In this document: positions 33,359 to 43,885 of the stretch, piece after piece
Layout of the letters: the number at the start of each line of letters is the position of its first letter
Numbering within the stretch: the stretch's first letter is position 1
Assembly: GCF_000327065.1 (NCBI RefSeq)
Contig: NC_019936.1
Span: 1-64,000 of the forward strand
Direction: 5' to 3'
From: Stutzerimonas stutzeri RCH2
GTDB lineage: Bacteria > Pseudomonadota > Gammaproteobacteria > Pseudomonadales > Pseudomonadaceae
Length of the DNA: 64,000 bases
Made by a program: the position numbers and the translations under genes
Notes under the pieces: model-generated
Database searches by the model: none
What the model was told of the DNA's origin: nothing
What the model saw: only the letters and a program-made list of their open reading frames with translations

Positions 33359-35407
33359 ATGCTCGATCATCCTGCGCACCTGTCGCGGCGCTCTGCGCTG
33401 CCTCGTCTTGTTATCGCGGCCCTGGCCGCTGCCTATCTGCCGGCAAGTCTTGCCGATACCGCCGCCTCCGCGCTGTCGCTGGGCAGCAGCACCGTCACTG
33501 CGAGCCAGTCGGGTGGCGGCCTGCCGACCAGCAGCGTGATCAGCTCGGTCGATCTGCTCGGCGGCGACATCCTCGAACAACAGCCGGTGCTCTACAGCTG
33601 GGAGCTGTTTCGTCGCGCGCCGGGGGTGATGCTCACCGAATTCGGCCAGGGCACCAGCTCCGGCAAGCTGTCCTTCCGCGGCTTCAATGGCGAGGGCGAG
33701 GTCAACGCGGTCAAGCTGCTGATCGACGGCATCCCGAGCAACAGCAACGACGGCAACATGCCCTATCTGGACATGCTGTTCCCGCTGGAGATCGACGGTA
33801 TCGAGGTGGTGCGCGGCACCAACGACCCGCGCTACGGCCTGTACAACATCGCCGGCAACGTCGCCGTGCAGTCTCGTATCGGCGGTGACTACGGCAAGGC
33901 GCGGCTCCGCTACGGCAGCTACGACACCCAGGAGCTGCAGCTGGCCAAGGGCATCGAAAGCGGCAACTGGACGCAGAACTACTTCATCGGCCAGCAGAAG
34001 AGCGATGGCTATCGCGACCATGCCGGCAGCGAACGCACCAGCCTGTCCGGCAAATGGTTCTACACGCCGGATGCCGGTAATTGGCGCCTCGGCCTGATTG
34101 CCCGGCATTACGAGGCCGAGGCCGACGAGCCGGGTTACCTGTCGCGTGAGGATGCCCGCCACTCGCCACGCCAGTCTTACGCGCTGTCGGCCAGCGACAT
34201 GGGCGAGCGACGCATGAACCAGCTCAGCTTGCATCTGGACAGCCCGCTGGCCAGCGATCTCAGCTGGGCGACCAAGGTCTGGCTCAACACCCTGGACGAC
34301 GACCGCTGGGTGCGTTTCTCGCAATCGGCGCCACAGCAGCGGCGTACCAGCGAGGAGAAGCACTACGGCGCACGCACCTCGCTGACCTATCGCCCGGACG
34401 TGTCCTGGCTGTACGACCTGGCTCTCGAAGGCGGGCTGGACACCGAACAGCAGCGCAACCGCAGCGAGCGCTACACCACCGTCGAGCGCCAGGTCGTGAC
34501 TCAGACCCGCGACCAGCGCTTCGACTACGACAGCTACGGCGCCTACCTGCAGGCGGTGATCCAGCCGGTCGAGTCGCTGAAGATCATCCCGGCGTTTCGC
34601 GTCGACCGCATCCGCGGCGACTTCACCGATGAGCTGAGTGGCAACGATTACGCGATCAACGACTACGGCAGCATCGAGCAGCCGAAGATCAGCCTGATCT
34701 ACACGCCTATCGAGCAGCTGAGCCTCTACGGCAACTGGGGCCGGACCTTCCAGATCGGTACCGGCGCGGCCGCCTACAAGGTGCCGCCGCGCACCAGCGA
34801 CCTCTCGCCGTCGATCAACGATGGTTGGGAAACCGGCATCAAGTTCAGCCCGGCGCACTGGATCGATGGGCGCATCGCCTACTGGGAGCAGGTGGCCACC
34901 GACGAGGTGCGGCGCCGGCTCAACGACCCCAGCGGCGAATCGGAAAACCTCGGCCAGACTCGCCGCTGGGGCTACGACGCCCAGCTCAACCTCTACCCCG
35001 CCAGCGATCTGAATCTCTGGCTGGCGCACTCCTGGCAGTTCTCCGAAATCGAGAAGGCCGACCCGAGCCTGCCGGCCAGCCAGGGCCAGCAGATCGATCA
35101 CGTGCCGCAGCGACTGTACTCGGCCGGCAGCACCTATCAGGCAACGCCGGACCTGCAGCTCAGCGCCTGGCTCAACGGCCAGACCGACTACTACCTCGAA
35201 CGCGAGAACACCCAGGGCAAATACGGCGGCTACGTGCTGTTCAACCTGGGCGCCAGCTACCAGCTGACCGAGCAGCTGGCCGTCGACCTGCAGCTGAAGA
35301 ACCTCACCGACCGCTACTACGAGTACGTCTGGTACGACGGTGTCCAGTCGCTGCATGCGCCGGGCGATGGCCGCGCGCTGTATGCCGCCGTGACCCTGGA
35401 CTTCTGA
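33359..35407 (+). CDS. TonB-dependent outer-membrane receptor
   Basis: A 682-residue receptor. A signal peptide precedes a plug domain (about 45-165, with RRAPGVMLTEFGQGTSSGKLSFRGF and VKLLIDGIPSN) and a 22-strand barrel ending in the C-terminal Phe of TLDF. TonB receptors import siderophores, vitamin B12, some metals or sugars with energy from TonB-ExbBD. The partners, a His/Cys-rich DUF2946 protein before it and a PepSY membrane protein right after, point to a metal or metallophore. Whether copper or iron cannot be told. AAGGA lies 10 bp before the ATG. Confidence 0.88.
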   Translation: MLDHPAHLSRRSALPRLVIAALAAAYLPASLADTAASALSLGSSTVTASQSGGGLPTSSVISSVDLLGGDILEQQPVLYSWELFRRAPGVMLTEFGQGTSSGKLSFRGFNGEGEVNAVKLLIDGIPSNSNDGNMPYLDMLFPLEIDGIEVVRGTNDPRYGLYNIAGNVAVQSRIGGDYGKARLRYGSYDTQELQLAKGIESGNWTQNYFIGQQKSDGYRDHAGSERTSLSGKWFYTPDAGNWRLGLIARHYEAEADEPGYLSREDARHSPRQSYALSASDMGERRMNQLSLHLDSPLASDLSWATKVWLNTLDDDRWVRFSQSAPQQRRTSEEKHYGARTSLTYRPDVSWLYDLALEGGLDTEQQRNRSERYTTVERQVVTQTRDQRFDYDSYGAYLQAVIQPVESLKIIPAFRVDRIRGDFTDELSGNDYAINDYGSIEQPKISLIYTPIEQLSLYGNWGRTFQIGTGAAAYKVPPRTSDLSPSINDGWETGIKFSPAHWIDGRIAYWEQVATDEVRRRLNDPSGESENLGQTRRWGYDAQLNLYPASDLNLWLAHSWQFSEIEKADPSLPASQGQQIDHVPQRLYSAGSTYQATPDLQLSAWLNGQTDYYLERENTQGKYGGYVLFNLGASYQLTEQLAVDLQLKNLTDRYYEYVWYDGVQSLHAPGDGRALYAAVTLDF

Positions 35408-35412
35408 GCCGC

Positions 35413-36939
35413 ATGAAGCGCTATCTGTACCTCGCGCACCGCTGGCTGGGCATCGGACTGGGCCTGTTCGTTCTGCTCTGGATCGTCAGCGGCGTGGTGA
35501 TGCTCTTCGTCGCTTATCCCAAGCTGACGCCGGAGGAGCACCTGTCACGCCTGCAGCCGCTGAGTGTCGATTGCTGCATCGCACCGGGCGCAGCGCTTGC
35601 CGCCAGCAAGGTCCCGCGCACGCCGCTCAGCCTGCGCCTGACCGGCGCCGGTGGCTCGCCGCGCTATCTGCTGGACTACGGCGACGGCCCGCTGTTGGCG
35701 GTCGATGCGCGTAGCGGCAAGCGCATCGAGCACATCGGCGCTGCCGAGGCGCTGGCCAGTGCGCGGCAGTTTGCGGACGGTGCCGAGGTGCGCTTGCTCG
35801 ATCGGGTCGAGGAAGATGCCTGGACGCGCAACCACGCCCTGGCCCGCGAGCGACCGCTGTATCGGGTGCAGGCGGACGATGCCGAAGGTCGGCTGCTGTA
35901 CGTCTCCAGCCACAGCGGGCTGGTGGTGCGCGACGCCACCGCCCACGAGCGCGCCTGGAACCTGCTCGGCGCCTGGCTGCACTGGCTCTACCCGTTGCGC
36001 GAGGTCATGCCGAAGACGCTCTGGTCGGTGGCGCTGGTCTACGGTGCGCTGCTTGCCGCGGTGCTGGTTCTGCTGGGCATGCTGATCGGGCTAATGCGCT
36101 GGCGCTTCGCCGGTCGCTACCGCAACGGCTCGCACTCGCCCTACCCGGTCGGCGCCGGCCGCCTGCACCACGTCGGCGGCCTGCTGATCGGCGTGGTGCT
36201 GCTGGTCTGGCTGGGCAGCGGCATGCTGTCGATGGAGCCCTGGGGGCTGTTCGAGAAACGTTCGACCATCGATGCCGCCGCGCTGCGGCAAGCGCCGCTG
36301 CTAAATGCCGAGGCGCTGGATACGGATCTGGCCGCTGCACTGGCTCGATTGCGCCAGGCTGGTATCGAACCGGTGGAGCTGCAGTGGCACGTGCTCGGCG
36401 ATCAGCCCTATCTGCTCGGTATCGATGCCGGGGGTGAAACACGCATTCTGCCCGCCACCCATTCCGAGCCGGCACAGGAACGCCTTGAGCGCGCCCTGCT
36501 GGAGCGCGAGGTCCGCCAGGCCTGGCCCGAACAGCAGCTGCGCTTCGAATGGCTGGAACGGGAAGACTTCCACTACTACGCCCGTAGCGAACCGAGCCTC
36601 TACAGCCATCTGCCGCGACGCTTGCCGCTGCTGCGGGTGCGTTTCGACGATCCGGCGGCGACCTGGCTGCATCTCGATCCGTACAGCGGCACCGTCATCG
36701 AACAACTCGACCAGCGCCGGCGTGCGGTGCGCTGGGTGTTCAAGCTGCTGCACAGCTGGGACTGGCTGCCCTTGCTGCAACGTCCGCTGCTGCGTGACGG
36801 CCTGCTGCTGGCATTCAGCGCCGGCATGCTGCTGATCGCCATCAGCGGCGTGCTGTTGGGCTGGCGGCGGCTGCGCGGTCGACCACGGCGAGCCCGGGAG
36901 AGGACAGCACGCGCCGCTCAGCCGCCACGGTTGCCGTAG
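35413..36939 (+). CDS. PepSY-associated transmembrane protein
   Basis: A 508-residue inner-membrane protein with four main hydrophobic segments (about 10-35, 195-225, 255-275 and 475-495) and PepSY-type periplasmic loops. The first segment HRWLGIGLGLFVLLWIVSG is the PepSY_TM hallmark. Family members commonly accompany TonB-receptor genes and some act in ferric-siderophore reduction. The gene begins 5 bp after the receptor stop, which supports co-transcription. A reductase role is inference. Its last 22 bp overlap the end of the convergent gene. Confidence 0.8.
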   Translation: MKRYLYLAHRWLGIGLGLFVLLWIVSGVVMLFVAYPKLTPEEHLSRLQPLSVDCCIAPGAALAASKVPRTPLSLRLTGAGGSPRYLLDYGDGPLLAVDARSGKRIEHIGAAEALASARQFADGAEVRLLDRVEEDAWTRNHALARERPLYRVQADDAEGRLLYVSSHSGLVVRDATAHERAWNLLGAWLHWLYPLREVMPKTLWSVALVYGALLAAVLVLLGMLIGLMRWRFAGRYRNGSHSPYPVGAGRLHHVGGLLIGVVLLVWLGSGMLSMEPWGLFEKRSTIDAAALRQAPLLNAEALDTDLAAALARLRQAGIEPVELQWHVLGDQPYLLGIDAGGETRILPATHSEPAQERLERALLEREVRQAWPEQQLRFEWLEREDFHYYARSEPSLYSHLPRRLPLLRVRFDDPAATWLHLDPYSGTVIEQLDQRRRAVRWVFKLLHSWDWLPLLQRPLLRDGLLLAFSAGMLLIAISGVLLGWRRLRGRPRRARERTARAAQPPRLP

Positions 36940-38621
36940 GCGGCTTCCTCGCTGTCCTCCTCACTGGCGCGGGCCAGTTCGTGGGCCAGATGCTGCTTCA
37001 GACGCTGCAGCGCGGCGTCGCTCCAGCCTGCCGGGGCGCTGACGATCCGCCAGGCATCGACGTAGTCGGCCGGTGCATAGACATGCCCGTAGCCGGGCGG
37101 CGTCGGTGTGGTCACCGCCATGTCCACCGCCAGCTGCAGCATGGTCACCAGCGGAAACCAGCGCAGCGACGGCGACACGTCCGGCCCGCGCGGCTCGGCC
37201 AGCCAGTCCGGGCGACGCCAGGCGTAGCGATGGTCGAAGAAGGTGATCGGGTCGCTGGCGTACTGCAGATAGAGCAGGCGCATCGGTCCCCAGGGGGCAT
37301 CGGCGGGCTCCGGTGTGCCCTGCTGGTTCATGAAGCGCACGAAGCGGCCATCACGGAACTGCGGACGCCACTCCGGGCTGCCTTCGTTGCGACTGTCGGT
37401 GAGTGAGCGCCACAGATCGCTGCGAAACGGCGGCCCGCTCCACAGCGCGCCATGAATGGGATCGCCGAGCAGCTCGTGCAGCTCCCATGAACGTTGCGAA
37501 TGCAGGGCACCGAGGCTCAGCCCGTGCAGATACAGGCGCGGCCGGCGCTCCGGCGGCAGCCGCGTCCAGTAGGCGTAGATTTCCGCGAACAGGGCGCGGG
37601 CCACGTCGCGGCCGTAATCCGCCTCCACCAGCAACGCCAGCGGGCTATTCAGGTAGGAGTACTGCAACGCCACGCTGGCGATGTCGCCGTGGTGCAGGTA
37701 CTCCACCGTGTTCATCGCCGCGGGATCGATCCAGCCGGTTCCGGTCGGCGCCACCACCACCAGCACCGAGCGTTCGAAGGCGCCGCTGCGCTGCAATTCA
37801 CTGAGCGCCAGGCGGGCACGCTGGCGCGGCGTCTCGGCGGCGCGCAGACCGACATAGACGCGGATCGGCTCCAGCGCCGGCTCACCGCTCACCGCCGAAA
37901 TCTCTGCCGCGGAAGGACCGGAGCCGATAAAGCCGCGACCGGTGCGCCCCAGTTCTTCCCAGCGTAGCGTGGAGGCGGCACTGCCGCTTTTCAGCGGTGA
38001 AGCGGGCGGCGCCGTTTCCGGCTCGATCAGCGCATCGTACTGGGCGAACGAGGCATCCAGCGCCCGCAGCGCCTGTGCGACCAGCACGTCGGTGGCCAGC
38101 GACCAGAACAGCGCCAGCGCCACCAGCACACCAATGACATTCGCCACCCGGCGCGGCAGGATGCGGTCGGCATGTCGCGAGACGAAACGCGACACCAGCC
38201 GATACAGCCGTGCCAGCGTCAGCAGGATGAGAAAGGTCGCCAGCGCGGTGAGGACTACCTCGATCAGATGCGCACTGCTCACCGGCTCCATGCCCATCAG
38301 CGCGCGGACGGCGTTCTGCCAGCCGGCAACCTGGCTGAGAAAGAAACCCGCCAGCGGTACGCACACGGCGGCAATCAGCAGATTGACCCGTTCGCGCAAG
38401 TGCTCGGGGCGTTCCGGCAGGCCCAGATAGCGCCACAGCCAGCGCCAGAGCACGCCGATGCCGTAGCCGACCGCCAGTGCCGCGCCGGCCAGCACACCCT
38501 GGCTCAGCGTCGAGCGCGGCACCAGCGAGGGCTTCAGCGCCGCGCAGAAAAACAGCGTGCCCAGCAGCAGACCGAAGCCGGACAGCGAGCGCCACGCGGA
38601 CAGCAGAGGGAGACGCAGCAT
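36918..38621 (-). CDS. alpha/beta-hydrolase family membrane protein (Abhydrolase_9-like)
   Basis: A 567-residue protein with five or so N-terminal membrane segments (to about 210) and a C-terminal hydrolase-like domain. The motif HGLSLGALHS gives a GxSxG nucleophile. The domain layout matches the Abhydrolase_9 family with its N-terminal membrane part. I choose the ATG at 38621 because GGAG lies 7 bp before it; an ATG at 38633 would add four residues. Substrate unknown. Confidence 0.75.
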   Translation of the reverse strand: MLRLPLLSAWRSLSGFGLLLGTLFFCAALKPSLVPRSTLSQGVLAGAALAVGYGIGVLWRWLWRYLGLPERPEHLRERVNLLIAAVCVPLAGFFLSQVAGWQNAVRALMGMEPVSSAHLIEVVLTALATFLILLTLARLYRLVSRFVSRHADRILPRRVANVIGVLVALALFWSLATDVLVAQALRALDASFAQYDALIEPETAPPASPLKSGSAASTLRWEELGRTGRGFIGSGPSAAEISAVSGEPALEPIRVYVGLRAAETPRQRARLALSELQRSGAFERSVLVVVAPTGTGWIDPAAMNTVEYLHHGDIASVALQYSYLNSPLALLVEADYGRDVARALFAEIYAYWTRLPPERRPRLYLHGLSLGALHSQRSWELHELLGDPIHGALWSGPPFRSDLWRSLTDSRNEGSPEWRPQFRDGRFVRFMNQQGTPEPADAPWGPMRLLYLQYASDPITFFDHRYAWRRPDWLAEPRGPDVSPSLRWFPLVTMLQLAVDMAVTTPTPPGYGHVYAPADYVDAWRIVSAPAGWSDAALQRLKQHLAHELARASEEDSEEAAYGNRGG

Positions 38622-38804
38622 CGATAACTCCATGATTGGTCCGCAGTCGGATGAGCAAAGCTTATCGCCTGGGCCTTTCGAGGCATCGCTGCCGCCACGG
38701 TTCCCGTCTGCGCCAGGCTGGCGGCGATCAATTCGATGCAACGATGGCCGAGCGGCCGACTCAAACGACTACATTTCCCTTAGCACAGCGGGAACCGACG
38801 TCGA

Positions 38805-40874
38805 ATGAGCACCCCAGACAATAGCTATATCCAGTGGCTGGTCGAGCAGTCCATGTTGCATGCGGCCCGCGAACGCGCGCGCCTCTACGCCGGCCAGGCG
38901 CGGCTCTGGCAGCGGCCCTATGCCCAGGCGCGGCCGCGCGATGCCAGTGCCATCGCCTCGGTGTGGTTTACCGCCTACCCCGCCGCCATCATCACCCCCG
39001 AGGGCAGCTCGGTGCTCGAAGCGCTGGGTGACGACCGGCTGTGGAGCGCGCTCTCCGAACTGGGTGTGCAAGGCATTCACAACGGCCCGATGAAGCGCTC
39101 CGGCGGCCTGCGCGGGCGCGAATTCACGCCGACCATCGACGGCAACTTCGACCGCATCAGCTTCGATATCGACCCGGCCTTGGGCACCGAGGAGCAGATG
39201 CTCCAGCTCAGCCGGGTCGCCGCCGCGCACAACGCCATCGTCATCGACGACATCGTCCCGGCGCACACCGGCAAAGGCGCCGATTTCCGCCTCGCCGAGA
39301 TGGCCTACGGCGACTACCCCGGGCTCTACCACATGGTCGAGATCCGCGAGGAGGACTGGGAGCTGCTGCCCGAGGTCCCGCCGGAGCGCGACGCGGTCAA
39401 CCTGGAGCCGCCGGTGGTCGACCGGCTGAAGGAAAAGCACTACATCGTCGGCCAGCTGCAGCGGGTGATCTTCTTCGAACCCGGGATCAAGGACACCGAT
39501 TGGAGCGTCACCGGCGAAATCACCGGGGTCGACGGCAAGGTGAGGCGCTGGGTCTACCTGCACTACTTCAAGGAAGGCCAGCCGTCACTGAACTGGCTCG
39601 ACCCGACCTTCGCCGCGCAGCAGCTGATCATCGGCGATGCCCTGCACGCCATCGACGTGGCCGGTGCCCGCGTGCTGCGCCTGGATGCCAACGGCTTTCT
39701 CGGTGTCGAGCGGCGTGCCGAGGGCACCGCCTGGTCCGAAGGCCATCCGCTGTCGGTCACCGGCAACCAGCTGCTCGCCGGGGCGATCCGCAAGGCCGGC
39801 GGTTTCAGTTTCCAGGAACTGAACCTGACCATCGACGATATCGCCGCCATGTCCCACGGCGGCGCCGACCTGTCCTACGACTTCATCACCCGCCCGGCCT
39901 ACCACCACGCGCTGCTCACCGGCGACACCGAGTTTCTGCGCATGATGCTGCGCGAGGTGCACGCCTTCGGCATCGACCCGGCCTCGCTGATCCATGCGCT
40001 GCAGAACCACGACGAGCTGACCCTGGAGCTGGTGCATTTCTGGACCCTGCACGCCTACGACCATTACCACTACAAGGGCCAGACCCTGCCCGGCGGGCAT
40101 CTGCGCGAGCTGATCCGCGAGGAGCTGTACGAGCGGCTGACCGGCGAGCACGCGCCCTACAACCTCAAGTTCGTCACCAACGGCGTGGCCTGCACCACCG
40201 CCAGCGTGATAGCGGCGGCGCTGAACATCCGCGATCTGGACGCCATCGGCCCGGCCGAGGTCCAGCAGATCCAGCGTCTGCATATCTTGCTGGTGATGTT
40301 CAATGCCATGCAGCCCGGCGTGTTCGCCCTCTCCGGCTGGGATCTGGTCGGCGCCCTGCCGCTGCCAGCCGAACAGGTCGAGCATCTGATGGGCGACGGC
40401 GACACGCGCTGGATCAACCGTGGCGCCTACGACCTCGCCGAGCTTGCACCGGACACCGCCGTGTCCGCCGAAGGCCTGCCGAAAGCCCGCGCGCTGTATG
40501 GCAGCCTGGTGCAGCAGCTGCAGGACACCGGCTCCTTCGCCTGCCAGCTCAAGCGCATCCTTAGCGTGCGTCAGGCTTACGATATCGCCGCGAGCAAGCA
40601 GATCCTGGTTCCGGACGTGCAGGCGCCGGGCTTGCTGATCATGGTTCACGAACTGCCGGCCGGCAAAGGCGTGCAGATCACCGCGCTGAACTTCAGTGCC
40701 GAGACCATCAGCGAAACCGTCTGCCTGCCCGGCGTCGCACCCGGCCCGGTGGTGGACATCATCCACGAGCGGGTGGAAGGCGACCTCACCGAAAACTGCG
40801 AGCTGACCTTCAACCTCGACCCCTACGAAGGCCTGGCCCTGCGCGTGGTGAGCGCCGCGTCGCCGGTGATCTGA
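38805..40874 (+). CDS. treS: trehalose synthase (maltose alpha-D-glucosyltransferase), P. stutzeri type
   Basis: The 689-residue protein closely resembles the maltose-to-trehalose isomerase described from P. stutzeri, which is divergent from the common TreS. GH13 landmarks are the [11 protein letters not shown] block, the nucleophile in RLDANGF (Asp294), a probable acid/base Glu338 in SFQELN, and QNHDE (Asp403). No C-terminal maltokinase is fused. It makes trehalose, an osmoprotectant, from maltose. A phosphoglucomutase gene lies 0.7 kb downstream on the other strand. Confidence 0.9.
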   Translation: MSTPDNSYIQWLVEQSMLHAARERARLYAGQARLWQRPYAQARPRDASAIASVWFTAYPAAIITPEGSSVLEALGDDRLWSALSELGVQGIHNGPMKRSGGLRGREFTPTIDGNFDRISFDIDPALGTEEQMLQLSRVAAAHNAIVIDDIVPAHTGKGADFRLAEMAYGDYPGLYHMVEIREEDWELLPEVPPERDAVNLEPPVVDRLKEKHYIVGQLQRVIFFEPGIKDTDWSVTGEITGVDGKVRRWVYLHYFKEGQPSLNWLDPTFAAQQLIIGDALHAIDVAGARVLRLDANGFLGVERRAEGTAWSEGHPLSVTGNQLLAGAIRKAGGFSFQELNLTIDDIAAMSHGGADLSYDFITRPAYHHALLTGDTEFLRMMLREVHAFGIDPASLIHALQNHDELTLELVHFWTLHAYDHYHYKGQTLPGGHLRELIREELYERLTGEHAPYNLKFVTNGVACTTASVIAAALNIRDLDAIGPAEVQQIQRLHILLVMFNAMQPGVFALSGWDLVGALPLPAEQVEHLMGDGDTRWINRGAYDLAELAPDTAVSAEGLPKARALYGSLVQQLQDTGSFACQLKRILSVRQAYDIAASKQILVPDVQAPGLLIMVHELPAGKGVQITALNFSAETISETVCLPGVAPGPVVDIIHERVEGDLTENCELTFNLDPYEGLALRVVSAASPVI

Positions 40875-40885
40875 AGGTCCTCTTC

Positions 40886-40932
40886 GCGAGCCCCGGGCGC
40901 ACGGCTATAGTGCGCACCGGCCCGGGGCTCGC
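40886..40932. repeat. long inverted repeat after treS
   Basis: GCGAGCCCCGGG (40886-40897) and CCCGGGGCTCGC (40921-40932) are perfect inverted 12-mers, with GCGCAC and GTGCGC nested inside. The hairpin begins 12 bp after the treS stop. It lacks a T run, so it may act in RNA stability or partial termination. Confidence 0.6.
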
Positions 40933-40953
40933 CCTCGCCTTCGAGGATTTCGC

Positions 40954-41574
40954 GTGTCGTTCACCCCGCTTCTTCGCCGTCTTACTCTGTTGCTCGCATG
41001 CTTGGCATGGGCCGGCGCTCCGGCTCTGGCGCAGATCGCCTGCCCGCCCGGCCAGCAACCGATCTGCCTGGCTGGCAACTGCCTCTGCGTGCCCGGTTCG
41101 GCAAGCGATACCCAGGCCGTGTATGAGCGCGTGCAACGCATGACGGCGCTGGCGCTGCAGAACTGGATCCAGCAGTCGCGCGATCGGCTGGTGGTCGGCG
41201 GTGTCGAGCCGATGCCGCTGCATATCCGCTCGCAGCTCGAAGCCTTTTTCGATCTCGCCGTGCTGGAGAGCGCGCACTACCGCGTCGGCGACGAGGTGGC
41301 GCTGAATGCCGGCAACACTCTGCTGCGCAACCCGGACGTCAACGCCGTCACCCTGATCGACGTCATCGTCTTCCGCCACGCCAGCGACGCGCAGGACAAC
41401 GTCGCGCTCTGGGCCCATGAGCTCAAGCACGTCGAACAGTATCTGGATTGGGGCGTCGCCGAGTTCGCCCGGCGCTATACGCTGGATTACCGCGCCGTGG
41501 AGCAGCCGGCGTATGCGCTGGAGCTCGAGGTGGAAAAGGCGCTGGGCGAGCCCGCTGGCACGAACTCGCCCTGA
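40954..41574 (+). CDS. secreted DUF4157-like protein with HELKH motif
   Basis: A 206-residue protein with a signal peptide ending near APALA. Mature Cys residues (CPPGQQPICLAGNCLC) follow at about 30-47. The C-terminal half has ALWAHELKHVEQYLDWG, resembling the HExxH-like motif of DUF4157 (eCIS core) domains. The motif here reads HELKH and keeps both His and the Glu, so a metal-dependent peptidase is possible but unproven. The GTG start lies 79 bp after treS. Confidence 0.65.
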   Translation: MSFTPLLRRLTLLLACLAWAGAPALAQIACPPGQQPICLAGNCLCVPGSASDTQAVYERVQRMTALALQNWIQQSRDRLVVGGVEPMPLHIRSQLEAFFDLAVLESAHYRVGDEVALNAGNTLLRNPDVNAVTLIDVIVFRHASDAQDNVALWAHELKHVEQYLDWGVAEFARRYTLDYRAVEQPAYALELEVEKALGEPAGTNSP

Positions 41575-41590
41575 TTGCGACCGCGGCTGA

Positions 41591-43255
<1,665 letters not shown>

Positions 43256-43503
43256 CGGTCAATCCTGTGCGAAAAGGCGGTACGCCGGCCCTGGCGGGCG
43301 CAGCGCGAAGCGAATGAAACGCCAGTTGGCGCCATTTATCCAGAGCTAAGACCGCACCAGCGGCGGCGGTTCCATGCGCGGCGTTATCCAGCCTGCGACG
43401 TTTTGGCCAAGCGCGCTCGTCGCCCCGCCGGAACCTCCTCTGCGCCACCCTTTCCACTGCTTAGCGGCTCGCGTTCGCGAGCCCGTCCCCAGGAGGTTGT
43501 CAC

Positions 43504-43701
43504 ATGAACGTCGACGAACGCATCCGCCAGCGCGCCTATGAGATCTGGCAAGCCGAAGGCCAGCCGGACGGCAAGGAAAGCGAGCATTGGCAACAGGCTC
43601 GCGAGGAAATGGAGCCCTTCTACAAGGAAGGCAACGCCGAGGCCGGCAGTGTGGAAAGCAGCGTGGCGATACCCATGCCGAAATCGGACAACATGCATTA
43701 A
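43504..43701 (+). CDS. DUF2934 small protein
   Basis: A 65-residue acidic protein. The N-terminal half (RIRQRAYEIWQAEGQPDGKE) matches the short DUF2934 motif common in pseudomonads and rhizobia. A very strong ribosome binding site, AGGAGGT (43491-43497), precedes the ATG, and a hairpin GGCTCGCG/CGCGAGCC lies just upstream. Function unknown. Confidence 0.82.
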   Translation: MNVDERIRQRAYEIWQAEGQPDGKESEHWQQAREEMEPFYKEGNAEAGSVESSVAIPMPKSDNMH

Positions 43702-43885
43702 CCACGCAGGCAGGGCGGCGAAGGCGCAGCAGGCGCCGTCCCGCCCGAATCTGTTGTCACGTTCTCACCCTTCCCATCCTGCGCCCCGGCGCGCTGGAGC
43801 CTGTCGTTACGCGCTGCTAGAGTGCCGCCGCTTGCCAACTACCGGCTGACAGGACGTCTGCCCAGCCGCCGCACAGGATGCTCAC

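Noticed and set aside
33245..35356. A 703-codon open frame antisense to the TonB receptor gene
   Set aside because: The receptor has clear plug and barrel features on the plus strand. The antisense product is low in recognised motifs.
40886..40932. The post-treS hairpin as a rho-independent terminator
   Set aside because: There is no run of Ts on either side.
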